64,000 nt of DNA, from assembly GCF_033473495.1 (NCBI RefSeq), contig NC_088942.1:248001-312000 (forward strand), in the 5' to 3' direction. The position numbers and the translations under genes are program-made. Within the stretch, counting starts at the first letter, position 1. Every line of letters begins with the position of its first letter. The notes under the pieces were generated by a model. The model saw only the letters and a list, made by a program, of their open reading frames with translations, made no database searches and had not been told where the DNA came from. This DNA is from Cercospora beticola (taxonomy: Eukaryota; Ascomycota; Dothideomycetes; Mycosphaerellales; Mycosphaerellaceae). Positions 10,074 through 18,781 of this stretch are shown here, piece after piece.

Positions 10074-11497
10074 ATGACTTCTCAAGGACGACCAACGCAG
10101 AATCGTGGCATCTTCCACAGTCTGCCAACATTCGATGAATCTATCAAAGGCAAGACGGCCATCGTCACAGGCGCAAATGGAATCTCAGGCTTTCATACCA
10201 TGCGAGCGTTGCTCGATAGTCCCGAACGCTGGACCAAAGTCTGGGCAGCAAGCCGTCGACCGCCTCCACCTGAGATGATGGAACTGCTACCGAAAGAGGC
10301 TCGCTCCCGAGTCGAGCATGTGGCCTGTGACTTCTTGTCAAGTCCAGAGGACATCGCTCAGCAGCTGCAAGATAAAGGTGTCACAGCAGACTATGTGTTC
10401 TTCTACTCTTACGCACAGCCAACGCCGAAAGAGGGTGCTCCAGTTTGGAGTAATGCTGAGGAGCTCGTTGAGATCAACGGCATGTTTCGCGTAGGCGTGA
10501 TCGTTCAGTCTCGTGCTAACAAGTAACAGCATCTTTGCTTCGAAACTTCCTTGGTGCTCTTGAGATCAGCAAGATCACGCCAAAGCGATTTCTGCTGCAG
10601 ACTGGTGCCAAGAATTACAACGTTCATCAAGGACCTGCCCGCACTCCGCATGTGGAATCTGACCCAAGGAGCAATGTAGCGCCAAATGTCAGTAACATAA
10701 TTGGAGAAGTTTCAGTTGGTGCTCGGTACTGATTGATGCAGTTCTACTATCCTCAAGAAGATCTCTTATTCGAGTACTGTAAGAACAACAGCACCCAATG
10801 GAATATTATCTGCCCAGCTTGGGTCATCGGTGCAGTCAATAATGCTGCAATGAACGCCTTGCACCCCATCGCTATCTATGCAGCAGTGCAAGCTCACAAA
10901 GGCGAGAAGATGGAATATCCAGGCGCACTGGTCAACTGGCTTGCGCCTGTCGAGCACAGTACCGCGTATCTGACTGGCTACCTGTCAGAATGGGCCGTCC
11001 TGGAAGAAAGATGTGCCAATCAGAAATTCAACGCTAGTGACACCTGCCCAATCCCGAACAATCGCTTGTGGCCCGAAGTCGCCCGCTGGTACGGCACAAC
11101 GTCCGTCGATCGACCAGAACTTGATGAGAGCAAAGTCACGACACTTGACCTTGGACAAACAGAAGTACCACTCGGCTATGGGCCCGGGGCTAAGGTGTCT
11201 TTCGCCTGGACGCTTCAAGAATGGGCGACAAGACCCGAGAACCAACAAGCTTGGAAGGAAATCATGGAGAAACACAACGTTAAGCACAATCCTTTCGAGG
11301 ACGTCAAAGCCCATTTTGAGTGTGGTGAGATGGTAGTCTGGTCCATTGCGGGTTTCTTGAGCATGAACAAGGCAAGGTACTTTGGCTGGACTGGACATGT
11401 GGATACTTTGGAGAGCTTGTTCATGGCCTACAGCGAGCTGAACAAGATCGGAATGCTACCGCCACCAGTTGTTGAGAAGGCAAATCCGCTGATCTAG
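10074..11497 (+). CDS. PRISE-type short-chain reductase (iridoid-synthase/5-beta-reductase-like)
   Basis: NAD(P)H-dependent reductase of the atypical SDR group that contains plant progesterone 5-beta-reductase and many fungal homologues; substrate unknown. Exons 10074-10479, 10530-10687 and 10742-11497, 439 residues. The N-terminal TAIVTGANGISGFH is the cofactor loop; later FFYSYAQP, LLQTGAKNYNVHQGP and FYYPQEDLLFEYC are family blocks. Intron 1 (10480-10529) only fits phase and family sequence as a GC-AG intron (GCATGT donor, GCTAAC branch, AACAG acceptor), giving VEIN-A-SLLRNFLGAL. Intron 2 (10688-10741) gives SNVAPN-FYYPQED. The C-terminus contains a long conserved segment ending in a MAYSELNKIGMLP-type helix. 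Confidence 0.85.
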
Positions 11498-11547
11498 AAA
11501 CAAAAAAAATCCCGCGACAGACAGCAGATATGCCATCTCATTTCCTA

Positions 11548-12224
11548 TCAGCCCGAGGTCCAATTTCTCCGCCCTCTGCCATCACAAGCTCTTTCGAAAA
11601 TACTGGGCAGTGCGTGAACTTCATCATCTTCTTCAGTAGCTCGACGAAGTGATGTGAGCTCGGATCTCAGGCGCTGCAGCTCGAGGTTATGGCGCTGTTC
11701 GAGAAGCACGATTTTGCCGCTCATCGCCGCCATTTCACGCTTGTGTCGCCCAATGAAATCTTGCAATTCCATTCTGATATCGTGCAACTTTAGGTCGATT
11801 CCGTTGACGCGAGTGGTAAGGACATCTTCTCATTACGCAGGTCAGCAGAAATCCTGGAGAAGCACGATACGACATTGCTCTACCTTCGCCCGCCATTGCA
11901 GGATTGGGAATAGGTGGAAGCAGAGCAATCGTCGTTGACGTTGGGCCGGGTGTCTTGATCACTTGTCTCGCTGCTGAAAAATCTTGACCGAGTGGACGTA
12001 GCTTCACATTGGCCTCCTGATGAGCATTGTAGTCTACACCTTGTACGTGGCTTCCGACTCACGATGATCGCACCATCGCCACGTACCATGATCGCAGCAG
12101 TAGTGAAGATCTTGTTTGCCCGATCAGATTCAGCTGACTTTACACAAGATTGCGGCAGAATCACACTTGACCACGACATCACGCCCCATAGATGCCAGCT
12201 GACCACAGTGGCACGAAGCAGCAT
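11548..12224 (-). CDS. Hypothetical coiled-coil protein, three exons
   Basis: Unrecognised. A phase-consistent model has exons 12063-12224, 11884-12016 and 11548-11828 with introns of 46 nt (12017-12062, GTGAGT donor) and 55 nt (11829-11883, GCTGAC branch), giving 191 residues. The middle exon contains KLRPLGQDFSAARQ and a Pro-rich LLPPIPNP; the last exon is a strongly predicted coiled coil (about residues 105-165: LKLHDIRMELQDFIGRHKRE, then LLEQRHNLELQRLRSELTSL). The last two exons are better supported than the first, whose ATG could be wrong. A role as a structural or complex-forming protein is inferred only from the coiled coil. Confidence 0.5.
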
Positions 12225-12413
12225 TGAATGATGCTAACAGAGTAGCATATAGGGCGGCTTTTCCATCAGGGATTTCTTCTTTCCTACACAACCACACCCT
12301 AGCACAATCCTCCAACAAGGCATTCGACTCAACGACAATCGTGAACCAGTCAACCAAGCTCCTACACACACGTTTCTTCTCCCGACTTCCGCCGTTTTCA
12401 CACAACAGCAGCA

Positions 12414-13769
12414 ATGGCTCCTCACCGCAGACGGTACGTACGTGGCCGGTTCAATCACTTCCACAGGCTAACTTCAATCAGCCACTCTGTCAGCTCCACT
12501 GAGAGCAATGCCTCCGACAGCTCCTCTTCTACCTCCACCTCTACGAAGGAAGTAGCAGCTGCTCAAAGAGTCTTCGCCAGTCGTCAAGCATTGATCAAAA
12601 CTCTTGGTGAGACCATGAAGGGCTTTACTGAGGAGATAGGCGACGACTTCGACAAGCAAGATTGGGAGCTTTACAAGGCTCTCGAGAAGTATATTGGCCG
12701 CTCCTTCCGGGCAGCTGGTGAAGCAGGCTCCGAAATCTATGCAGCAGTCGGAAGATACTTCAAGATCCGCTCTAAGCTGCTCATCGCCGAGGTTGAACAC
12801 CTTCCGGGACGCCTGAGTGCTAGAGACAGCGCATCGCACAAGCTGTGGACACAAAAGTGCCGTGCTGAACAACTCCTCCTGCAGATCTTGATGGAGAAAG
12901 GCGACGAGGAAGATTTCGATGTAGCGCTTTGGATGTTTGATGAGACCGACTCCGCACTCTATGAAGTTATACAGAAGGCCCAAAGTGTGGAGAAAGGTCA
13001 TGCCAGCGCGGGTCCATCGAGACAGACCAATCGCCAGCGCTCTTCGCGCAATTATGCGACCCGTCACCGTCCGGCACAGGAGCGCCTCGAACATCTGACG
13101 GGCTACTTCGACTCACGCTGGCCGCCTATGGATCAAGACGCCATACTTGAAACACCAGATCTTGTTGGGCGTGAAAGCGCAGCGCCCTACCCATGGCACA
13201 ACCTGTACCAACCTGCAACTCCAAGTCAGTACTTGTTCGGCACTCAGCATCGCCCTGAGCAGCAAAAGAACACCCGCAAGCCCCGCAAGAACTCTGCGAA
13301 GTCAAAGCGGACCGCTCGTCCATCGACTTGTGTCCCAGAAGAAGTCCATGCAGGCCCATCGTCAACTTCCCCAAATTTGCCATCGACCCCGTCTTACTGT
13401 GAGTCCGACGGCGGTGTGCCGCTCACCGACGAAACCGATCTTGCATACGGCAGCGATGGCGACAGTGACTACTTCCCGCGTGCTACCAAGAAGCAAGAGA
13501 CACGCCGAGAGCCTCGCAATAAGCAAACCGGCAAGGGCAAAGGCAAGGCGTCAGATGGCCTGGAGCGACTCGCGCAAGCACTATCTGGCAGACCTCCCAA
13601 GAGATCAGAAGGCAAGGAGAGACTGACTGAAGCGATCTCTGGCAGACCTCGTAAGACGCCCAAAGACAAGTTCTCGCGACAGAAGGCAGCCATGGCGTAC
13701 CGATTTGGCGAAGAGATCGGTCGTGCACTGGTCCGTGACGCGGGGTTGACTTCGGGAGAGGATGTCTGA
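12414..13769 (+). CDS. Hypothetical basic protein with SGRPxK repeats
   Basis: The reading frame is open for 451 codons, but a likely 48-nt intron at 12434-12481 (GTACGT donor, GCTAAC branch, AATCAG acceptor) would leave 435 residues with the N-terminus MAPHRRRHSVSS. The first half (about residues 40-180) is helix-rich and alternates acidic and basic residues; the second half is disordered, with runs of Lys/Arg and Ser/Thr. Near the C-terminus an imperfect repeat appears, LAQALSGRPPK then LTEAISGRPRK, AT-hook-like, followed by a short ordered end (AMAYRFGEEIGRALV). No family was recognised. Because the intron is a multiple of three, retained and spliced forms both code. Confidence 0.6.
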   Translation: MAPHRRRYVRGRFNHFHRLTSISHSVSSTESNASDSSSSTSTSTKEVAAAQRVFASRQALIKTLGETMKGFTEEIGDDFDKQDWELYKALEKYIGRSFRAAGEAGSEIYAAVGRYFKIRSKLLIAEVEHLPGRLSARDSASHKLWTQKCRAEQLLLQILMEKGDEEDFDVALWMFDETDSALYEVIQKAQSVEKGHASAGPSRQTNRQRSSRNYATRHRPAQERLEHLTGYFDSRWPPMDQDAILETPDLVGRESAAPYPWHNLYQPATPSQYLFGTQHRPEQQKNTRKPRKNSAKSKRTARPSTCVPEEVHAGPSSTSPNLPSTPSYCESDGGVPLTDETDLAYGSDGDSDYFPRATKKQETRREPRNKQTGKGKGKASDGLERLAQALSGRPPKRSEGKERLTEAISGRPRKTPKDKFSRQKAAMAYRFGEEIGRALVRDAGLTSGEDV

Positions 13770-14069
13770 TGTGCGGCATGATGATTGCGACGTCGGAAAG
13801 GTTGGTAGTTGGAGAGAGGTCGAAGAGACCTGTGTTCGGCATCATGTGAATTGGATTTCACAAGCAGCTTGCACTTTGTTGACGTGAGATATTTTGGGTG
13901 GATACGGAAACTTCTCAACTCAATCATGACTTATTTGTATGTGCAATTCAGCCCAGTCGACACGACTGCAGCCAGATACAACATATGAACGGAGTACAAA
14001 AAGGTCATCCCTCTCACGACCCTCTGCCTCCCCAATGTTCTTGCAACCAACTCTCATCTCCAAAGCACT

Positions 14070-14825
14070 TCACTTCGGCTCCATCCCCACAATCCACCCC
14101 TTAACCTCCTCATAATCCTTACAAACATGCTTCGCATTCCACCCATCACTCCCCTTAATCCCATCCGGAAACGTCGTCGCCGCGCCCTCCAACGCCGTAT
14201 CCCCGCAACACATAATCCCCTGTCGGATATAATCGAAACAATGTCCCAAATGCCACGAATGATCGTGATGTTTCCCTTCTTTCATCTCCATCTGCGACCC
14301 ACTAGTCCCATTGTTTGCGACTTTCTCAGCCAAATCGTTGTATGCGTCCATGATGCTGCGGAGACAGTGAAGTTGATGCGCCATGGAAGTGTCAACGAGG
14401 TTGTACCCGCCGGGCTCGAATGTGGGAGGAGCGAGGTCTGGGTAGCGTTTGGGGGTGTAGTCTGCTATGTTGAGGAGGCCGAAGCCATCGGGGGCGAAAG
14501 TGCGCCAGAAAGCGTCGGTGGCGGCTTTTTGGTCTGGGTGGCCGATGCTGGCGGTGGCTTCTTTTGATGGGTGGAAGAGTTGGACTCGTTGCTTGAAGCG
14601 TGGTGCGAGGCCGTTGACGTCGCCGGTGTGTTGGTATTTGTCGCCTCGAAGGAGCTGTGTAACGAGAACGATGACTGTGATGCTGAGGATGAGGTTCAAG
14701 ATCCAAGGAAAGCCTTTCTTCCAAGGACGTTCGCTCGAGTGTTTCTGTCCGCGGTAAGGCTGTTCAGATCCTGCTTCAGTCTCTTGAAGCAGTCGCTCTG
14801 AATCTTGCGGTTTGTGCGCCGCCAT
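14070..14825 (-). CDS. UstYa-like (DUF3328) membrane protein
   Basis: Single-exon, 251 residues, ATG start. A cytosolic tail is followed by one membrane segment (about residues 41-60, WILNLILSITVIVLVTQLL). The luminal part has both hallmark motifs of the UstYa family: AHQLHCLRSI (around residue 150) and HLGHCFDYIRQGIMCCGD (around residue 193). Family members studied elsewhere act as copper- or cofactor-dependent oxidases or cyclases in fungal peptide (RiPP) and other secondary-metabolite pathways. No peptide precursor, kex-site repeat protein or peptidase gene is visible close by, so the pathway is unknown. Confidence 0.85.
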   Translation of the reverse strand: MAAHKPQDSERLLQETEAGSEQPYRGQKHSSERPWKKGFPWILNLILSITVIVLVTQLLRGDKYQHTGDVNGLAPRFKQRVQLFHPSKEATASIGHPDQKAATDAFWRTFAPDGFGLLNIADYTPKRYPDLAPPTFEPGGYNLVDTSMAHQLHCLRSIMDAYNDLAEKVANNGTSGSQMEMKEGKHHDHSWHLGHCFDYIRQGIMCCGDTALEGAATTFPDGIKGSDGWNAKHVCKDYEEVKGWIVGMEPK

Positions 14826-15160
14826 TGTGTGCGGCGAGCGCTGTCCTGGTGATTCAAGAGAATGTCATACAGAAATGACGTTGGCAGATCGAGTTGGTGC
14901 GATCAAGCATCAACCAGAAGTAACTTACCTGTTTCGTCAGCTCTTGTGCGCTGTGCCTACAAAATGGAGTTCTTTGATGAGATTTTGACGATCTCGACTT
15001 GGAATTGAAAGAAGTTGAATTTGCTTCGAATGAAGCCTATTGACATCCACTTTCGGCAACGTCGCGTCTCAGGCGCGTTTGCGCCGCACAAGCGCGGACC
15101 TGATTGATTTCTGCGCAGCGCTGCTTCTTAGTCCTGTTTTGCCGCAGCGTACAGACGCCA
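14826..15160. other. Intergenic region, no gene seen
   Basis: Lies between the UstYa-like start and the end of the DNMT5 locus. I see no coding region or clear repeat; it should include the UstYa-like promoter. Confidence 0.4.
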
Positions 15161-18100
15161 CTATTCATCGTCTTCCGTGTACTTCGTGGAAAACTTGACC
15201 AACGAGCTAAAATCTTCCCATCCAAGCACTCGGCTCTTGCCCTTAACCTTCTCGACCTCTCCGGCATCCATACCGGCTTCGTAGTCGATGAGCCAACTTT
15301 GTGGCCGCAGACTGAAGTGTCCTTTTTCACGAACCAACTGAGTTCGTTCAGGCTTCTTCTTTGACAGCGTGTTAAGCTCTTTCGATCTTGTAGGCGGCTC
15401 GATCTTCTTCTGACCTTGTTCAACCAATGCATCCGCCCGGTTTTCACGATGCTCAAGTACGTCAACATCGATCGTGTCCAACGCGACGATGCGGTACACA
15501 TGAATGGGGCGCTCCTGGCCAAATCTTCGAACACGACCAATTGCCTGCGCCATCGTCGAATCGTACTTGTACTGGGTACGCTGCAAAAGTGGACTCAAGA
15601 ATATGACATGATTCGCGTTCTGTAAATTTGAACCCGCTGCCGTCTCGTCTGCTGCATTCAGCACAATCACAGTCTTCTTGTCTTTGGTATTTGCGCAGTC
15701 CCTGAAAGCTTTGAGCTGGCTGCCAGCGTCATTGGCACTGTGAACAACAATACGAGAAATGCCGCAGTGCTTCAGCGCAGTATCGACTTGCTGAAGTTGC
15801 TGCTCGAATTGTACGAACAAGATGGCTTGCTCGGCCTTGCCTTGGATCTCTTTTAGGAGCACGATAGCTGCCTCGAGCTTTGCCCCATATGCAGAAGGCT
15901 TCGTGCGCTTGAGGTTGCCGATTTTGCTTGTCCAAAGCAAATGATGCGCCTGCACTGGATTGGAGCATCCTACAGCAAGACAATTTGTTGCAGCATGATG
16001 CTTGTTCCGCTCGTGACAGGCTTCGCAAATCAGATGGCCGCACACCGCGGAGAGAGCATATTGTGATGGCTGTCTCTTTTCGCATGCCGAGTTCTCGCAT
16101 CGATTAGCACTAACTTGCTCTCGAGCATCGTCCTGGAGCTGCTTTGCCGCCGCCAGGTAACGTAATGATCGACGTTCCATTAGCAGTCTTGTGCATAACG
16201 TCGAAAGCTTGTGCGTAACTGCATCTTCTTCAGCCCCTTTGCCATCCTTCTTCTTGTGTGCTCTGACTGAAGCAGCGTTGATCAGCTCAACGACTTCAGA
16301 CACTGTCGAGCTATCCGGCAGACCCCCTTCATCAAGCATCTGAGTGTACCATTTCTGGTACCGCTCAGCTTCCTTATCGCGAGCGTGGTGGGCAACAGTC
16401 TGTATCTCATCGCGAAGTGTGGCGATGTGCCTGCTGCATGAGTCCATCAGATCGTCCAGTATGGAACAGTCTCCAGGCTCAGATGTCTGATCGACGAATG
16501 CTGCTGCTTTCGACAATGCTTCCTCGGCTGTGATTGATGTAGAAACAGCCTCGTTCAATCGCCTGTTCCGGTCGGTCGCTTTTGACTTTCCAGTCGCCTT
16601 AATACGCATTTGAAGCGTATTCAGATGCTGCGAGAGCTCAGTATACAGCAAGCGGTGTTCTACATCCAATTCTACAGGCACAAGATGGTCGCCATACTCC
16701 ATCTTGCCGAAGTCGCCAATGTTTTGGCGGGCGAAGGTAGCCAGGAAGCGTTGGTGTAAAGCATGAATGCTCCGGTACTTCGTCGATGACGGTAGCTGTC
16801 GCCACATCGAGTCAAACTGCTCGAAACTGGACATGTCCTTCTGCAGTGCTTGACGGCTGGAATTTTTCATTACGGCGGCGTCCATTGAACCCATAGGGAG
16901 ATCCAGTCCAAGCAGCTGCGCCATCTGCGCGACCTGGTAGAAGTCCTCAATGGCCGGCGTTCCCGAAAGGCCCCAGCGTTTGTCCGCCTTCAATGCGGAG
17001 GTCGCTGCATAAACCTTCGGTGTGTAGTCGTGGAATTCGTCCACGATCAATCTGTTGAAAAAGAACATCTCGAAGAGTGGCTGATCAACACTGCTGACGT
17101 CGATAGTCCTAGGAGCGGCTTGCTGTGTGACTTGAGTAGCTGTGAGTTTCTTCTTCTTGTTGTCCACATAGTCTTGGCCCCGATGTCTCCTCGAGGGGAC
17201 CGCGGCTTGGAACTCGTCACTCGACACGTTCTCGTCATACCTGCATTTGATGTGGGTCCTCAACCGCGAAAGACCACCGCGCGCGAGGATGGCCAAATGC
17301 TCTGGAATCTGACGAAGAGCATGTGCTCGCCATTCGGTAAGGGCACGGCCCTTGGTTGCCACAGGCCCAGGGACAGCCGCAAACGATGCTATGCGGTCTA
17401 TGTAAGCTTCATGTGTGAGCACATCACGATTGACCACAATGATCTTCGCCTCCTGGAACTTTTGGATAGTGTATCTCGCAAGCTGCGCAGCTGCCGGAAT
17501 GGCAATAACTCCCGTCAAGCTTCCGATCTTGTCGCGAATCTCGTCCACCCATTGTTGCACTAAGGAAGCTGGGTATACAATCAGTGTCGCCGCTGTGGTT
17601 TTCAGACCTTTCGGTGCCCGTGTCTCAAGATCAGCGATGGTCTCCTTTCGCATCTTCGACTGCGATTGGATAAGAGCAAGGCTCGTAATCGTCTTGCCAA
17701 ACCCAGGGTGATCCGCACATATGCCGCCACGGACAGTGACGTCTCCACGTGCTTGCACTTGGGCAAGCCATCCAGTCTCCGAACGAAACTCCTCCGATTC
17801 TTCCACTGCGAAGGGTATCCCGTGCTCTTGCCGGATCATCCAAGCCAGTGACTGCTGCTGTTGATGGAATAAGTCAATCGAAAGCTCGGCATTGCCATCA
17901 AAAGCTGTGGTATCCTCGTTCGAGCTGAGATGAAACTTCTTGAACACAAAAGGAGTGCAGTCAGGGCGATGAATGAGACGCCACGAGAGTTGGACGTTCT
18001 CAGCGTCGACAGGCAGGCGGGCCGCAGCTCGGTGTGCCAGAGTCATCATGTTGACGCTGAGACTGAGCTTGAAGCCTGTCTCGCCGTTGTAGGTAACAGC

Positions 18101-18781
18101 AAGCATTACTGGGTCAGGTCGCGTTTTCATAGCTTGCTCATATTCAGCAGCACTTGGCACGTCCTCGTACGGGCTCACCTCCCCTCCACTTTGCATTGCC
18201 CACCTCACCTTCGGCCGACTTGGTGCACATCGCTCACATTGACGAGTGGAGGCGAAGATTGGTCGCCACGAGTCGCTTGGAAAGCATCGGCCCATCGCTT
18301 CCAGGACCCACTGGTGCTGAGAGAGGAATTGCGATCGAGCTGCAGCCGAAGCAAGGTCTGTGTCGCTGATCGATGAGTTTGCTTGAATTGCACGAAGTAG
18401 CTGCACAGCTTGTGTACAGTCTGCGTGCCCTATGCTTGTCTCAGGGTTTTTCAAACGGAATATCTCAAGGCTGCTGCCTGTCGCCGAAAGATGACATTGT
18501 GGTTTGACCTCAAAAGAGTCACGTACGACGAGCGTCGGAGCACTGCGTTTCCTGTCTGGCCGGCTCCATGGTCTCCAAGTGGCAGCGATGCGTGCGACAA
18601 TCAGTCGCTGCTCGTGGTAGTCAATGTGCTCAATGTTCCGTGCGAAAACGAAGCTGTCCTGGTCTGTATTGCCTGTACGAGTGGGGTCAAGAAAAAGAAA
18701 CAGCGGCTCCTGTGGGTTATAGTTGTCGGACCCCTCGATCTGCTTGAACAGACTGTCGGAAGCTTTTCCACAACGGGGAAG
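15161..18781 (-). CDS. DNMT5: DNMT5-type locus, RING and SNF2 ATPase half (after in-frame stop)
   Basis: Continues in the same frame as the methyltransferase ORF, immediately after the TAA at 18784-18782, for 1,206 codons. It begins LPRCGKASDSLFKQ and PLFLFLDPTRTG, then a SNF2 ATPase: Walker A DHPGFGKT, a DEAD/H-type box VDEFHDY, and helicase motif VI QAIGRVRRFGQE. A RING-like Cys/His cluster (CENSACEKRQPSQY through CGHLICEACHERN to GCSNPV) sits between the two ATPase lobes. No ATG occurs within roughly the first 140 codons, so it does not look like an independent gene. In DNMT5 enzymes this ATPase drives maintenance methylation of hemimethylated CpG. See the finding on the stop codon. Confidence 0.85.
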   Translation of the reverse strand, partial: LPRCGKASDSLFKQIEGSDNYNPQEPLFLFLDPTRTGNTDQDSFVFARNIEHIDYHEQRLIVARIAATWRPWSRPDRKRSAPTLVVRDSFEVKPQCHLSATGSSLEIFRLKNPETSIGHADCTQAVQLLRAIQANSSISDTDLASAAARSQFLSQHQWVLEAMGRCFPSDSWRPIFASTRQCERCAPSRPKVRWAMQSGGEVSPYEDVPSAAEYEQAMKTRPDPVMLAVTYNGETGFKLSLSVNMMTLAHRAAARLPVDAENVQLSWRLIHRPDCTPFVFKKFHLSSNEDTTAFDGNAELSIDLFHQQQQSLAWMIRQEHGIPFAVEESEEFRSETGWLAQVQARGDVTVRGGICADHPGFGKTITSLALIQSQSKMRKETIADLETRAPKGLKTTAATLIVYPASLVQQWVDEIRDKIGSLTGVIAIPAAAQLARYTIQKFQEAKIIVVNRDVLTHEAYIDRIASFAAVPGPVATKGRALTEWRAHALRQIPEHLAILARGGLSRLRTHIKCRYDENVSSDEFQAAVPSRRHRGQDYVDNKKKKLTATQVTQQAAPRTIDVSSVDQPLFEMFFFNRLIVDEFHDYTPKVYAATSALKADKRWGLSGTPAIEDFYQVAQMAQLLGLDLPMGSMDAAVMKNSSRQALQKDMSSFEQFDSMWRQLPSSTKYRSIHALHQRFLATFARQNIGDFGKMEYGDHLVPVELDVEHRLLYTELSQHLNTLQMRIKATGKSKATDRNRRLNEAVSTSITAEEALSKAAAFVDQTSEPGDCSILDDLMDSCSRHIATLRDEIQTVAHHARDKEAERYQKWYTQMLDEGGLPDSSTVSEVVELINAASVRAHKKKDGKGAEEDAVTHKLSTLCTRLLMERRSLRYLAAAKQLQDDAREQVSANRCENSACEKRQPSQYALSAVCGHLICEACHERNKHHAATNCLAVGCSNPVQAHHLLWTSKIGNLKRTKPSAYGAKLEAAIVLLKEIQGKAEQAILFVQFEQQLQQVDTALKHCGISRIVVHSANDAGSQLKAFRDCANTKDKKTVIVLNAADETAAGSNLQNANHVIFLSPLLQRTQYKYDSTMAQAIGRVRRFGQERPIHVYRIVALDTIDVDVLEHRENRADALVEQGQKKIEPPTRSKELNTLSKKKPERTQLVREKGHFSLRPQSWLIDYEAGMDAGEVEKVKGKSRVLGWEDFSSLVKFSTKYTEDDE

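Noticed and set aside
15161..18454. Stand-alone SNF2 helicase gene
   Set aside because: The apparent first residue is a TTG, not ATG. The frame is open up to the TAA at 18782-18784 and continues the methyltransferase ORF, which fits one DNMT5 gene.
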